Source: Streptomyces catenulae (GTDB lineage: Bacteria > Actinomycetota > Actinomycetes > Streptomycetales > Streptomycetaceae). Taken from it: a DNA stretch of 64,000 bases. Each line of letters starts with the position of its first letter. Within the stretch, counting starts at the first letter, position 1. Made by a program: the position numbers and the translations under genes. Below, piece after piece: positions 32,709 to 41,419 of this stretch. The DNA lies in contig NZ_JODY01000001.1 of NCBI RefSeq assembly GCF_000718015.1, positions 310,001 through 374,000 on the forward strand, in the 5' to 3' direction. The notes beneath the pieces are model-generated. The model worked only from the letters and a program-made list of their open reading frames with translations, was not told the origin of the DNA and searched no databases.

Positions 32709-34769
32709 TCACCAGCCGGTGTCGTCCAGCACCAGCCGTCCGCCCTTGCGGTACTCGCGGCGGGCACCGGTGAGCAGATCGGCATCGGTGACCGGCGCGC
32801 CACGCCCGGCGGCGGCGTACGCGGCGGTGACCACCGCGCTGCGGATCGAACCACCGGACAGCTCGAACTCCCGGGCGCACGGCCCCGGATCGATCCCCTC
32901 GACGCACGGGACGTGCGCCAGGCTGTGGCGCCACAGCGCCAGCCGCTGCTCCGCGTCGGGGAACGGGAAGTCGACCACCAGATCCAGCCGCCGGGTGAAC
33001 GCGTCGTCGATGTTGGCCCGCAGATTGGTGGTCAGCACCGCGATGCCGTCGAACGCCTCCAGCCGCTGGAGCAGGTAGGCGCTCTCCATGTTGGCGTACC
33101 GGTCGTGCGCGTCCTTCACCTCGGACCGCTTGCCGAAGACGGCGTCGGCCTCGTCGAAGAGCAGCACCGCGTCCGTACGGTCCGCCTCGGTGAAGATCCG
33201 CTCCAGGTTCTTCTCCGTCTCCCCGACGAACTTGTCGACCACCGAGGAGAGTTGGACGACGTAGAGATCGAGGCCGAGATCGGCGGCGACCACCTCGGCC
33301 GACAGCGTCTTACCGGTCCCGGAGTCCCCGGCGAACAGCGCCAGCACCCCCCGGCCCCGGCCGCCACCGGCGCTCAGCCGCCAGTCGCCGAGGACCCGGT
33401 CGCGGTGGCGGGAGCGGAGCGCCAGCTCCCGCAGCTGTCCCAACGGTCCCTCCGGCAGCACCAGATCGTCCCAGTCGACGTCCGGGCGGATCCGCCGGGC
33501 GTGCCGCTCCAGACCGGACGCCGACTGCTGCCGGGCGGCGTGCCGCAGATGCGCGGCGGTCGGCGCGGTGCCCTCCAGCGCCGCCAGGGCCAGCGCGGAA
33601 CGGGCCGCCCGCCGGATCCGCTCCCCGTCGAGGCGGTACGGAGCGACCGTCGCCGCCAGGTCGAGGCCGGGCGTGGCGGCGTCCGCGCCGAGCGCCGCCT
33701 CCCAGGCGTCCACCGCGCCCGCCCGGGTCCGCGGCGCCTCCAGCACCAGCGGATCGCGGGCGCACCACAGCGGGTCGTACGGCCGCGGCCCGCAGAGCAG
33801 CACCGACACGTCCTCGGCCGCCAACTCCCGGATCAGCTCCCCCGGTTCGTCCGGCAGCGGGGCGACGACCACCGCGCAGTCGCGCAGCCGGGCCTCGCGC
33901 AGCAGGGCCGCCACCGGGCCCCGGCCGTCCGGCGCCGGGTCCGCCGTGCCGTCGTCCGGCCGCCGCGGCCGGGCGGGCGGTGTGAAGTGCAGCGCCGCCC
34001 GGCCCGCGGCGTGCAGCGCGGCCACCGCCCGGGCCGGTCCGTCGCCCTCGCGGTGCTCCCGCAGATAGACGGTGGCCGGGCCCGCCGCCAGCAGCGCGCC
34101 GAGCCGATCGGCCGGGTCCGCCGGTCCGTCCGCCGGGGCGCCGGGCAGCTCCGTGACGTACCCGGCGAGCGCGGCGTCCGGGGTGTCGTCGCCCAGCAGA
34201 TGCGCGGCGACCCGGTCCGGGACGCGGAGCGGACGGCCCAGGAACGGGCGGTCGGTCTCCTCGATGTGCAGCAGGCCGTACGCGGACAGTGGCGCCGACG
34301 GGTGGAAGCGGGCCCGCGCCGCGGCGCCCGCACCGTCCGGGGCGAGCAGTCCGCACAGGTCGAGGGCGAGCCCGGTGGTGGCGCGGCGGCGGCTGACGTC
34401 GTCGTTGAGGTAGCCGTACAGCGGCTCGAAGTCCCGGTCGAGGTCGGGGGCGAGCGCGATGAGCAGGACGGTGGAGTCCAGCGGGGTCAGCCCCAGCCGC
34501 CGGGCGAGCAGCCCCAACCGGTCCCCGGGCACCACGGCACCGTCCGGCGGCGGGGGCCCGTCCCACCCCTCGGGCGGCGGGCCCCCGGCCTCGGTCCGGC
34601 CGTGCAGCCGGTGGCGGACCGCGTCGTCGGAGAGGTACAGGCCACGCAGCGGGTCGTCGGCCGTCGGGTCGTCCGCGCCGCGCCGGGCGACCAGCGCGGC
34701 GACCCGCGCACGCAGCGCGGCCAGCCGGTCGGCCAGCGGCTGCCCGGCGGCGGGCGCGTCACCGCTCAC
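32709..34769 (-). CDS. cis15: CIS AAA+ ATPase
   Basis: A 686-residue protein whose C-terminal 220 residues are a classical AAA+ module: Walker A GDSGTGKT (about 474), Walker B VLLFDEADAVF (about 535), sensor TNLRANID and the arginine finger FTRRLD. The large N-terminal part is Ala/Arg/Asp-rich helical sequence as in Afp15-type ATPases needed for particle assembly. GTG 34769 has GGAGG 6 bases upstream and overlaps the cap gene by 11 bases. It is transcribed with the LuxR and DUF4255 genes. Confidence 0.9.
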   Translation of the reverse strand: MSGDAPAAGQPLADRLAALRARVAALVARRGADDPTADDPLRGLYLSDDAVRHRLHGRTEAGGPPPEGWDGPPPPDGAVVPGDRLGLLARRLGLTPLDSTVLLIALAPDLDRDFEPLYGYLNDDVSRRRATTGLALDLCGLLAPDGAGAAARARFHPSAPLSAYGLLHIEETDRPFLGRPLRVPDRVAAHLLGDDTPDAALAGYVTELPGAPADGPADPADRLGALLAAGPATVYLREHREGDGPARAVAALHAAGRAALHFTPPARPRRPDDGTADPAPDGRGPVAALLREARLRDCAVVVAPLPDEPGELIRELAAEDVSVLLCGPRPYDPLWCARDPLVLEAPRTRAGAVDAWEAALGADAATPGLDLAATVAPYRLDGERIRRAARSALALAALEGTAPTAAHLRHAARQQSASGLERHARRIRPDVDWDDLVLPEGPLGQLRELALRSRHRDRVLGDWRLSAGGGRGRGVLALFAGDSGTGKTLSAEVVAADLGLDLYVVQLSSVVDKFVGETEKNLERIFTEADRTDAVLLFDEADAVFGKRSEVKDAHDRYANMESAYLLQRLEAFDGIAVLTTNLRANIDDAFTRRLDLVVDFPFPDAEQRLALWRHSLAHVPCVEGIDPGPCAREFELSGGSIRSAVVTAAYAAAGRGAPVTDADLLTGARREYRKGGRLVLDDTGW

Positions 34770-35430
34770 CGGGCGCCTCCGCGGTGGCGGACGCGGGCCG
34801 GGCCACGCCCTTGAGGTGCCGCTCCTGGTGCGCACGGGGCTCGTCGGCGAGCGGGCCGTCCAACTCCCGGGCGGAGACCACCGCGCCCTCGGTGACCGGC
34901 GGCCCCGCGTCGTACTCGGGGAAGCCCGGGAACGGCACGGTCAGCATCAGGTCGACGGAGGGCTTGAGTTCACCGCCGAGCGCGGAGAAGAGTTCGGCGC
35001 GGGAGCGGGCGTCGCCCGGGGTGGCGCCGACGACGAGCGGCACGCTCAGCCCGAGCGCCGCCAGCGACCCCGGCAGTTGCGGGGGCGCCAGCAGTTCGTG
35101 GGGGAGGAGCGAGGCGAGCGCCGCGGACAGCAGCCGGTGTTCGTCCTGCGGTCGCTTCGTCCACGCGGTGACCAGGTACGACAGCCGGAACCAGCGCGGC
35201 GGACGGCGCCTGCGCAGCACCGCGCCGCGCTCGTCGCGCACCGGCATGGTGCCGCCCTCCCGCCGTGCGGTGTCCTCGCGGATGTCGTACAGATAGGCGT
35301 TGAGCGTGGGGGAGTTGCGCCGGGATGCCCAGGTGCGGGTCGGGGCGTCGAAGGCGATCTCGATGCCGGTGCCGGCGAGCACCCCGCCGGTCAGCAGCCC
35401 CTCGATGACCTCGTCCACTTCGTGGATCAT
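34759..35430 (-). CDS. cis16: CIS cap/terminator protein, DUF4255 (Afp16/Pvc16-like)
   Basis: A 223-residue protein with the DUF4255 N-terminal domain typical of tail terminator caps: MIHEVDEVIEGLLTGGVLAGTGIEIAFDAPTRTWASRRNSPTLNAYLYDIREDTARREGG...PPRWFRLSYLVTAWTKRPQDEHRLLSAALASLLPHELL. It should cap the tube and sheath at the end distal to the baseplate. It begins 32 bases after the LuxR gene and overlaps the ATPase gene. Confidence 0.88.
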   Translation of the reverse strand: MIHEVDEVIEGLLTGGVLAGTGIEIAFDAPTRTWASRRNSPTLNAYLYDIREDTARREGGTMPVRDERGAVLRRRRPPRWFRLSYLVTAWTKRPQDEHRLLSAALASLLPHELLAPPQLPGSLAALGLSVPLVVGATPGDARSRAELFSALGGELKPSVDLMLTVPFPGFPEYDAGPPVTEGAVVSARELDGPLADEPRAHQERHLKGVARPASATAEAPGER

Positions 35431-35462
35431 TCAGTGTCGCTCCAGTCGGCCGCGTACGGCCC

Positions 35463-36128
35463 TCACGAGATGTAGCCCTCGCGCAGCGCGTAGGCCACGG
35501 CGTGCGCGCGGTTGCGCAGGTTCAGACGGGTCGTCAGCCCCTGCATGATGTTCTTGACGGTCCGTTCGGAGTACGCCAGCTTCCGGGCGATCTCGTTGGT
35601 GTCCATGCCCTCCGCGACCAGCCGCAGCGCGTCGACCTCGCGCTGGGAGAGCCCCGAGGGGCGCACGCCCGGGACGCCGAGCGTGCCCGGGCGGAGCGAG
35701 CCGACCTGGCTGAGCAGCCGTCCGAGCAGATCGGCGGGGAGGTCGCCGTCGCCCCGGGAGGCGGCGATGACGGCTTGCAGCAGGCGGTTGCCGGTGGCCT
35801 CGCGGCGCCAGACGATGGCGCCCACCCCGCACTCGATGATGTCCAGCAGCTCCGCCTCGCGGATCAGGCTGACGACGAGCACGGCGTGCATCCCGTCGCT
35901 GCGCACCAGTCGCCGCAGCCAGCCGAGCATGGTCTCGTCGAGGGACTCGGTGAGCAGCACCGCGACGCCGCCCGATTGCTGGGCGGTCGCCTCGTCGACG
36001 AGATCGATCACCGCATGGCCCCGCAGCTGGCTGATGGTCCCTTCCCGGGAGATGGGATCCGGCGCGTGTACCACGACGGGAATGCGCTCTGCGGGTTCCT
36101 CCACGGCCGTTCTGAATGAGCCGCGCAA
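35463..36128 (-). CDS. LuxR/NarL-type regulator heading the CIS locus
   Basis: A 221-residue regulator. The C-terminus is a LuxR helix-turn-helix (GLSQREVDALRLVAEGMDTNEIARKLAYSERTVKNIMQGLTTRLNLRNRAHAVAYALREGYI). The N-terminal domain resembles a receiver (IPVVVHAPDPISREGTISQLRG) but lacks the conserved phospho-acceptor Asp and Asp/Asp pair, so it is probably a non-phosphorylated pseudo-receiver. TTG 36128 is preferred as start because GGAGG lies 7 bases upstream. It is directly upstream of the cap and ATPase genes and likely controls the locus. Confidence 0.8.
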   Translation of the reverse strand: MRGSFRTAVEEPAERIPVVVHAPDPISREGTISQLRGHAVIDLVDEATAQQSGGVAVLLTESLDETMLGWLRRLVRSDGMHAVLVVSLIREAELLDIIECGVGAIVWRREATGNRLLQAVIAASRGDGDLPADLLGRLLSQVGSLRPGTLGVPGVRPSGLSQREVDALRLVAEGMDTNEIARKLAYSERTVKNIMQGLTTRLNLRNRAHAVAYALREGYIS

Positions 36129-36641
36129 TTGTTGTCCTCCCCGTACCGATCGCCGCACCGGCGCGGAGAGATTTCCGCAGCGGCCGATCCGTTCCCTCAC
36201 TATGACATCACTTGATGTGGACTCAGATGGTGGTGCGGGCGGGGAAGGTTGCGTGCGCGATCCAGCTGTGACGGAGTTGTCGAGGAAAAAGTTGGGGAAA
36301 CGGTGAACCGATCGCGTTTCCACAGGTCATAGCGGTGCTGGAGCGGGAAGGGGGGTGTTGTTCACCCGGTGAAAATCGGCCATCTGGCGAATTGTGACCG
36401 TGTCACGCGGGGGTATTGCGGAAGGAGGTGTGGGTGTGGTTCCGGCCCGGTGATGGAAATGTAATTCCCGGAAAAATGCGATCGCGATCACCGGGATACG
36501 GCGCCCGGACTCTTTGCGCTATCTTTGCGGCGATTCGGTGAACCGGCCGGGAATTCACCGCCGCGCCGCCCCCCGCGACCGGCGCGGAAGGGCCCGGCGG
36601 AGCGCTCGCGTCCGCCCCGCCGGGGGAGGAGCATCGGACGG
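36129..36641. promoter_or_regulatory. 513-bp divergent region with several palindromes, upstream of the CIS regulator
   Basis: No protein gene. It is distinctly less GC-rich than its surroundings. Perfect inverted repeats are ACATCA-CT-TGATGT (36205-36218), TTCACC-C-GGTGAA (36361-36373) and GTGAC-CGT-GTCAC (36394-36406). The first lies 77 bases upstream of the LuxR start and is the best operator candidate. Confidence 0.45.
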
Positions 36642-37154
36642 GTGACCGACCCGCGTCCGATCCTCTTCCTCGACGTCGACGGCCCGCTCAACCCGTGGCG
36701 GGCCCCCGTCGGGCGGGCCCCGGCCGGATACACCACCCTGCCGATGCGCCCCACCGGCTGGGAGGAGCCGCACCCGCCGCTGCCGGTACGCCTCGACCCC
36801 CGCCACGGCCCGCTCCTCCTGGGCCTCGGCTACCGCCTGGTGTGGGCCAGCACCTGGGGCCCCGAGGCCAACACCTGGATAGCCCCCGTCCTGGGCCTCC
36901 CCACCCTCCCGTACGTGGACTGGCTCCGGCCCCCGTACCGCGCCTCCGACGGCGTGCACTGGAAGACCCGCCGCCTGGTCGCCGTCGCCGACGGCTGGCC
37001 GTTCGCCTGGGTCGACGACGAGATCGGCGAACCGGACCGCTCCTGGATCTCCCGGAACCACCCGGGCCAGGTCCTGCTGCGCTGCGTCGACCCCGCGGTG
37101 GGACTGCTCGCGGACGACTTCGAGGCGCTACGGGCGTGGGGGAAGGGGCGGTGA
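36642..37154 (+). CDS. HAD-domain protein (HAD_SAK-like)
   Basis: A 170-residue protein with HAD motif I at its very N-terminus, ILFLDVDGPLNPW (Asp 11 and 13), the LGYRLVWASTWGPEAN block that serves motif II (Ser/Thr), and WVDDEIGEPDRSW near motif IV. The small single-domain layout matches the HAD domain found in nucleic-acid repair-related 'Swiss army knife' proteins, though here alone. GTG 36642 follows GGGGGAGGAG. Substrate unknown. Confidence 0.7.
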   Translation: MTDPRPILFLDVDGPLNPWRAPVGRAPAGYTTLPMRPTGWEEPHPPLPVRLDPRHGPLLLGLGYRLVWASTWGPEANTWIAPVLGLPTLPYVDWLRPPYRASDGVHWKTRRLVAVADGWPFAWVDDEIGEPDRSWISRNHPGQVLLRCVDPAVGLLADDFEALRAWGKGR

Positions 37155-37156
37155 GG

Positions 37157-37177
37157 CCGCGCCCCGACGGGGCGCGG
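37157..37177. terminator. Compact hairpin between convergent HAD genes
   Basis: Perfect 9-bp stem CCGCGCCCC/GGGGCGCGG with a 3-base loop, beginning 3 bases after the stop at 37154. Confidence 0.6.
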
Positions 37178-37220
37178 ACGGATCCGTGAGGCGCCGGTCC
37201 GGGCAGGCCCGCCCTCCCGC

Positions 37221-37928
37221 TCAGCCCGCCCGGCCCACCAGGTCCAGCACGGCCCGCAGCCCGTCCGGGCGCCGGTCCACCGGCACCGGGTCGACCGGCA
37301 GATAGCGGCAGCCCACCGCCGTCGCACCACCGTCGTTCCGCCGGTCGTCGCCGACCATCACCACCTCGTCCGGCGCGAGCCCCAACTCCCGGCAGGCGGC
37401 GGTGAAGAGCCGCGGATCGGGCTTCGCCGTCCGGTGCTCGTACGACAGGACGGTGCAGTCCAGATATGGCGCCAGCCCGTGCGCGCGCAGCACCGGCCGC
37501 AGATCCCAGCCGATGTTGCTCACCAGCCCCGACCGCAGCCCCCGCCCGCGCAGTTCGGCCAGCACCTCCACCGCGTCGGGGTACGGCCACCACGCCTCGG
37601 GGCGCATATGGCGCGCGTACAGCGCCTCCGGCAGCACGGCGGAGGGCAGCGGCACCCGGCGGGCCAGCGCGGTGTAGACCTCGCGGTGGCGGCGGGGGTC
37701 GTGGTCCCGCTCCGCCCAGGGAGCGGCCAGCTCCGGCGGGACCGCCTCGGGCACGGCGCCGCCGGGCAGCGCCCCGGCCCGCTCCAGCGCCGCGGCCGTG
37801 TCGCGCACCGCGGACTCGTCCAGCGCGGTCCCGGTCGCCGCCAACGCGCCGCGCAGCCAGCTCTCCGCCGGTTCGCTCCGCACCAGCGTCCCGGAGAAGT
37901 CGAACAGCACACCTCTGGTCACCGTCAT
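37221..37928 (-). CDS. HAD-superfamily hydrolase with a DxS motif I
   Basis: A 235-residue two-domain HAD hydrolase. Motif I is VLFDFSGTL (nucleophile Asp 10, but Ser 12 at the usual general acid/base Asp), motif II is GLVSNIG, motif III is RTAKPDPRLF and motif IV is VVMVGDDRRND. The helical cap lies between motifs I and II. The DxS replacement suggests altered chemistry or a sugar-phosphatase variant. Start ATG 37928; family members begin similarly at the first strand. Confidence 0.8.
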   Translation of the reverse strand: MTVTRGVLFDFSGTLVRSEPAESWLRGALAATGTALDESAVRDTAAALERAGALPGGAVPEAVPPELAAPWAERDHDPRRHREVYTALARRVPLPSAVLPEALYARHMRPEAWWPYPDAVEVLAELRGRGLRSGLVSNIGWDLRPVLRAHGLAPYLDCTVLSYEHRTAKPDPRLFTAACRELGLAPDEVVMVGDDRRNDGGATAVGCRYLPVDPVPVDRRPDGLRAVLDLVGRAG

Positions 37929-38004
37929 GCCCCCATCGTGGGCGATCCGGCCGCGGTGCACCATGGGCCCGCACACGCCGCCACGCCCACGGGCGGGCCG
38001 CCGC

Positions 38005-38724
38005 TCACGCCTCCCGCCCGGCCGTGCGCCGCCGCTCGTACGCCCGGTGGGCCGTCACCGCCGCCGCGACCACCACGGCACCGAACAGCCAGCCGCCGAC
38101 GACGTCCGACAGCCAGTGCACCCCCAGGAACAACCGGGTGAAGCCGACCCCGGCCATCGACACCGCCACCACCGCGACGGCCACCCGCCACCGGGCCGGG
38201 CGGGGCGCCCGCCGGTGCAGCAGCCAGAGCAGCAGACCGCCCGCGACCGTCAGCGACAGCGCGTGCCCGGACGGGAAGGACTGGTAGTGCGCAAAGTCCA
38301 CGGGGTCGGGCCACACCGGCCGGTCCCGGTCCACCGCCGCCTTCAGCCCTTGCTGGAGGGCGGTGCCCAGGAGCGAGGTGGCGGCCACCCAGAGACCGAG
38401 CAGCCACGCACCGCGGCGCACGAGCAGCGCGACCGCCACCGCCAGCACGGCCCGCATCGTCCAGGGGTCCCACACCCAGTCGGTGAGGATCCGGTTGAGG
38501 TGGGTCCAGCCGGGCGCGCCGACGGCCGCGGTGTGCAGGGTGTCCGCGACGCTCCGGTCGAGCCCGAGCAGCGGCGCCCAGCCCGCCGTGACCAGCACCG
38601 TCAGGACGACGGCGGGCACCGCGCAGCCGATGAGCACGGCCAGCGGGGCGCGCAGGGACGGGTGCCGGGAGGAGGAGCCGAGGGGGCGCGGCGTCGGCGC
38701 CGCGCGCCGTTCTGACGAGGCCAT
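38005..38724 (-). CDS. PAP2-family membrane phosphatase
   Basis: A 239-residue integral membrane phosphatase with about six helices. The active-site triad motifs are intact: KAAVDRDRP (K-x6-RP), FPSGHA and TRLFLGVHWLSD. The DRSVADTLHTAAVGAPG entry segment is typical of lipid-phosphate phosphatases. It belongs to the same superfamily as the protein at 10260-10871 but is clearly a different subgroup. ATG 38724 has a weak upstream site. Confidence 0.85.
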   Translation of the reverse strand: MASSERRAAPTPRPLGSSSRHPSLRAPLAVLIGCAVPAVVLTVLVTAGWAPLLGLDRSVADTLHTAAVGAPGWTHLNRILTDWVWDPWTMRAVLAVAVALLVRRGAWLLGLWVAATSLLGTALQQGLKAAVDRDRPVWPDPVDFAHYQSFPSGHALSLTVAGGLLLWLLHRRAPRPARWRVAVAVVAVSMAGVGFTRLFLGVHWLSDVVGGWLFGAVVVAAAVTAHRAYERRRTAGREA

Positions 38725-38796
38725 GCGCCGATCTTCGCGGACACCGCCGCCCGGCACCATGCCCCACCCCGAAGCCCCGGCAGGCGGCGTGCCCGG

Positions 38797-39732
38797 TCAG
38801 GTCAGGGCGTGCAGCCCCGGGACGAAGGTGATCAGCAGCGGGACGGCCGGGAACAGCGCCGCGTACGCGGTGATCCGCAGGCGGCGGGCGGGGGAGAAGC
38901 GGACGCCCGGCGCCAGCAGCCGGTCCACCCGCTGCGGCACCTGCCCCAACTGCTCGGGGCACGGCCCGAACACCCCGCGGTCCTCGTTCATCCCGACCAG
39001 CGCCAACGCGGTCGTCAGCCGCCCGAAGCGGCGTGACGCCACATCGTCCGCGGCCAGTTCGACCAGCCGGTGGACCTGGTCCCGGAACGCGGCGAACACC
39101 GGGACCTGCGGGAAACCGGCCGCCAGCGCCGAGGCGCAGTGCAGCAGCAGATCGTGCCGGGCCCGGGCGTGGCCCTGCTCATGGGCGAGCAGCGCATCGA
39201 GCTGACGATCCTTCAGACGGCGCAACGCGGCTGTGGTGACGACGAGTTGGGGCGCGCTGCGCTGGAGCCACCACGCCTCGGGGCGGTCGCTCTCCAGGAC
39301 GACGAGGCGGTCGCCCGAGCGCTCCTCGCCGGGCAGCAGCGGCACCCGCCGCAGCAGATCCGCGCGGCGCTGCCGACGCCGGGCCCGCGCGGCGCGCACC
39401 TCACGGGTCAGCGCCACCGCCGTCCACACCGCGCCCCCGGCGAGCAGCAGTGCCAGCGAACCGGCCCACGGCCCGTAGGTGTTGAGCGCGTACGCCTCGA
39501 CGACGACGCGCGGCGCGAAGCCGAACACCGGGCCGCGGACGGCGTCCCACGCGGCGGCCGCGCTCAGCGCCATCGCCAGTCCGCAGCAGAGCAGCACGGC
39601 GGCGACCACGCACTGCCAGACCCACAGGGCGAGAACCGGTTCGCGGTCGGGCCAGTCCGAACGGGCCATCAGGCGCGGCGCCATGGACGCGGCCAGCACG
39701 CCGAGGATCATCAGCGTGAGGGGGACCATCAT
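38797..39732 (-). CDS. M56-family membrane metallopeptidase (orphan)
   Basis: A 311-residue membrane peptidase. Membrane helices at about 5-20, 38-60 and 88-110 flank a cytosolic loop with HExxH as LLAHEQGHARARHD and the ELAADDVASRRFG third-ligand motif; final helix ITAYAALFPAVPLLITFV. Unlike the M56 gene at 11445 it has no BlaI-type repressor beside it, so it may act alone or with a repressor elsewhere. It is followed by a repeat-rich gap and a DUF5134-like gene upstream. Confidence 0.85.
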   Translation of the reverse strand: MMVPLTLMILGVLAASMAPRLMARSDWPDREPVLALWVWQCVVAAVLLCCGLAMALSAAAAWDAVRGPVFGFAPRVVVEAYALNTYGPWAGSLALLLAGGAVWTAVALTREVRAARARRRQRRADLLRRVPLLPGEERSGDRLVVLESDRPEAWWLQRSAPQLVVTTAALRRLKDRQLDALLAHEQGHARARHDLLLHCASALAAGFPQVPVFAAFRDQVHRLVELAADDVASRRFGRLTTALALVGMNEDRGVFGPCPEQLGQVPQRVDRLLAPGVRFSPARRLRITAYAALFPAVPLLITFVPGLHALT

Positions 39733-39857
39733 GCGGCCAGCCTATGAGCGCCCCGCTCGCAGGCGGTACGGCGGCGTTCCGGAAGTGACGTATGCCACCC
39801 CGCCGGGAGGCGTGACGCGCCGCCCCGGACGTGGGCCAGGACGGCGCCCGCGCAGCG

Positions 39858-40016
39858 ACCCCGGACACCGGTCAGGTCGGCCCGTCACCCTGGGTGCCGG
39901 TCCCGGTCGCCCGCCACCCCGGGTGCCGGTCGGGTCCGGACGCGGACCAGGACACCGGTCAGGCCCGGACGCCACCCCGGGCGCCGGTCCGCACGGGCCC
40001 GCGGCCGGGACCGGCG
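39858..40016. repeat. Imperfect short GC-rich repeats between M56 and DUF5134-like genes
   Basis: At least three copies of CACCCcGGGTGCCGGTC-like units (about 39885, 39916 and 39970) alternate with two copies of GGACACCGGTCAGG (about 39861 and 39949). Spacing is irregular, about 30-50 bases. No coding potential is seen. Confidence 0.5.
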
Positions 40017-40820
40017 TCAGACCAACAGCAGCATCACCAGCATGCCGAGGCTCATCGCCAGCCGGCAGACGCCGAACGCCTCGGCGCGCCGGAGCACCGG
40101 GAACGGGGAGGCGGAGCCGCGTACGTCCTCGGGGGGAGCCGCCGCTGAGCCCGCCGGGCGGCCGGGGACGCCGTCCGCCGCGGGCCGGACGGCGGCACCC
40201 TCCGGCAGCTCGGCAGCGCCGCCGCCGACCGGCACACCGTCCACCGGGCCCGCTCCCGCGGGCACCGCACCCGCACCCGGCACCGCACCCGCCCCAGCGG
40301 GCACCGCACCGACCGGCACCGCCTCCGCCGCACCCGCCCCGGGTATCAGCCGGATCCCGGCGAGGACGACGGACGCCGCGTAGTAGACCAGCAGGGCGCC
40401 CGTCACCAGGGGCGGGCCGCCCATGTCGCCGTGCCCCGCGGCCATCGCACCGCCGTGGCCGCCCGGCATCGCCATCGGCGCCGTGCCGGTCATCGCCGGG
40501 TCCGCCGCCAGCAGTGGGGTCATCACCAGCGCCATGTACACCATCGCCAGCGAGTCGACCGCGTGGTGGGCGTGCCGGAGCCACAGGGCCCGTACCGCCG
40601 CGACGGCGAAGACCGCGGCGTACCCCCACGCCAGCCACGGCGGCGGGGCGAACGCCTCGGTGGGCAGCGCCATCACCGCCATCGCCAGCCCCATCAGCGC
40701 CTGCCCGCGCGCCTGGGACCGCTGCGCCGCCGTCCCGCGGCGCGCCCGCGACAGGCAGTACCCGCCCGCCACGGCACACACCACCACCAGCAGCCAACTC
40801 GTCAGCGACGGCCCGTGCAC
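40017..40820 (-). CDS. DUF5134-like polytopic membrane protein
   Basis: A 267-residue membrane protein with helices at the N-terminus (LTSWLLVVVCAVAGGYCLSRA), a His/Met-rich central part (HAHHAVDSLAMVYMALVM, PMAMPGGHGGAMAAGHGDMGG) and an Ala/Pro low-complexity loop before the final helix. The H-x-x-H pattern and overall layout resemble actinobacterial DUF5134 proteins. GTG 40820 follows GGGGAGG at 5 bases. The His/Met-rich loop may bind metal, but no function is established. Confidence 0.65.
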   Translation of the reverse strand: MHGPSLTSWLLVVVCAVAGGYCLSRARRGTAAQRSQARGQALMGLAMAVMALPTEAFAPPPWLAWGYAAVFAVAAVRALWLRHAHHAVDSLAMVYMALVMTPLLAADPAMTGTAPMAMPGGHGGAMAAGHGDMGGPPLVTGALLVYYAASVVLAGIRLIPGAGAAEAVPVGAVPAGAGAVPGAGAVPAGAGPVDGVPVGGGAAELPEGAAVRPAADGVPGRPAGSAAAPPEDVRGSASPFPVLRRAEAFGVCRLAMSLGMLVMLLLV

Positions 40821-41032
40821 TCCGACCTCCCCACCCCGGCCCGGCGCGGCGGCGGCCATCCCGCGCACCGGCCGGACACCGATCCCGTACGACCGGAGAA
40901 TGCCCAGGTCACCGGGGGCGCAAGGGAGCGCACGGGGGCAGGCGCGGGGCGCAGGACCGGCCGCCCCGGGGAGGCCCGGGCCGGGGCGTCACCCGGAGGC
41001 CCGCATCCCGCCCGGAGCCGCGGAGCCGCAGG

Positions 41033-41419
41033 TCAGGGCCGGTAGCGCAGGGGATGGTCGGCGGGCACCTCGACCAGGACGAGGCGGTGGCCGTCCGGAT
41101 CGGCGACCCACATCTCGATCAGACCCCACGGCTCCCGGACCGGCGGCCGCAGCATCTCCACCCCGCCCGCCACCAGCGCCTCGTGCGCCGCCGCCACGTC
41201 CGCCACCTGGAGCCACAGCTGAAGGGTCCGCCCGGGCGGCCCGTCCGACCGGCCGGACACCTCCAGGAAGCCGCCGCCCAGGAAGTACACCGTGCCGCGC
41301 TCGGGGCCCGTACCGAACTCCCGGTAGATCTCCAGCCCCAGCGTCCCGCCGTAGAACGCCCGCGACCGCTCGGGGTCCGCGGGCCGCACCAGCACCCTGC
41401 TGCTCAGTACCTGCACCAT
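41033..41419 (-). CDS. VOC-family (glyoxalase/bleomycin-resistance-like) protein
   Basis: A 128-residue vicinal-oxygen-chelate protein. RVLVRPADPERSRAFYGGTLGLEIYREFG starts the first beta-alpha-beta-beta-beta unit, and PWGLIEMWVADPDGHRLVLVEVPADHPL ends the second, with Glu in the usual metal position. These proteins include metal-dependent lyases, dioxygenases and drug-binding proteins; the substrate cannot be told. Divergent from the GNAT gene. Confidence 0.8.
   Translation of the reverse strand: MVQVLSSRVLVRPADPERSRAFYGGTLGLEIYREFGTGPERGTVYFLGGGFLEVSGRSDGPPGRTLQLWLQVADVAAAHEALVAGGVEMLRPPVREPWGLIEMWVADPDGHRLVLVEVPADHPLRYRP

Noticed and set aside
16664..36128. Prophage
   Set aside because: Tail-like genes only; no capsid, portal, terminase, integrase or lysis genes, and DUF4255 cap plus AAA+ ATPase are diagnostic of injection systems.
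39858..40016. CRISPR array
   Set aside because: Repeats are short, imperfect and irregularly spaced, without unique spacers or cas genes.
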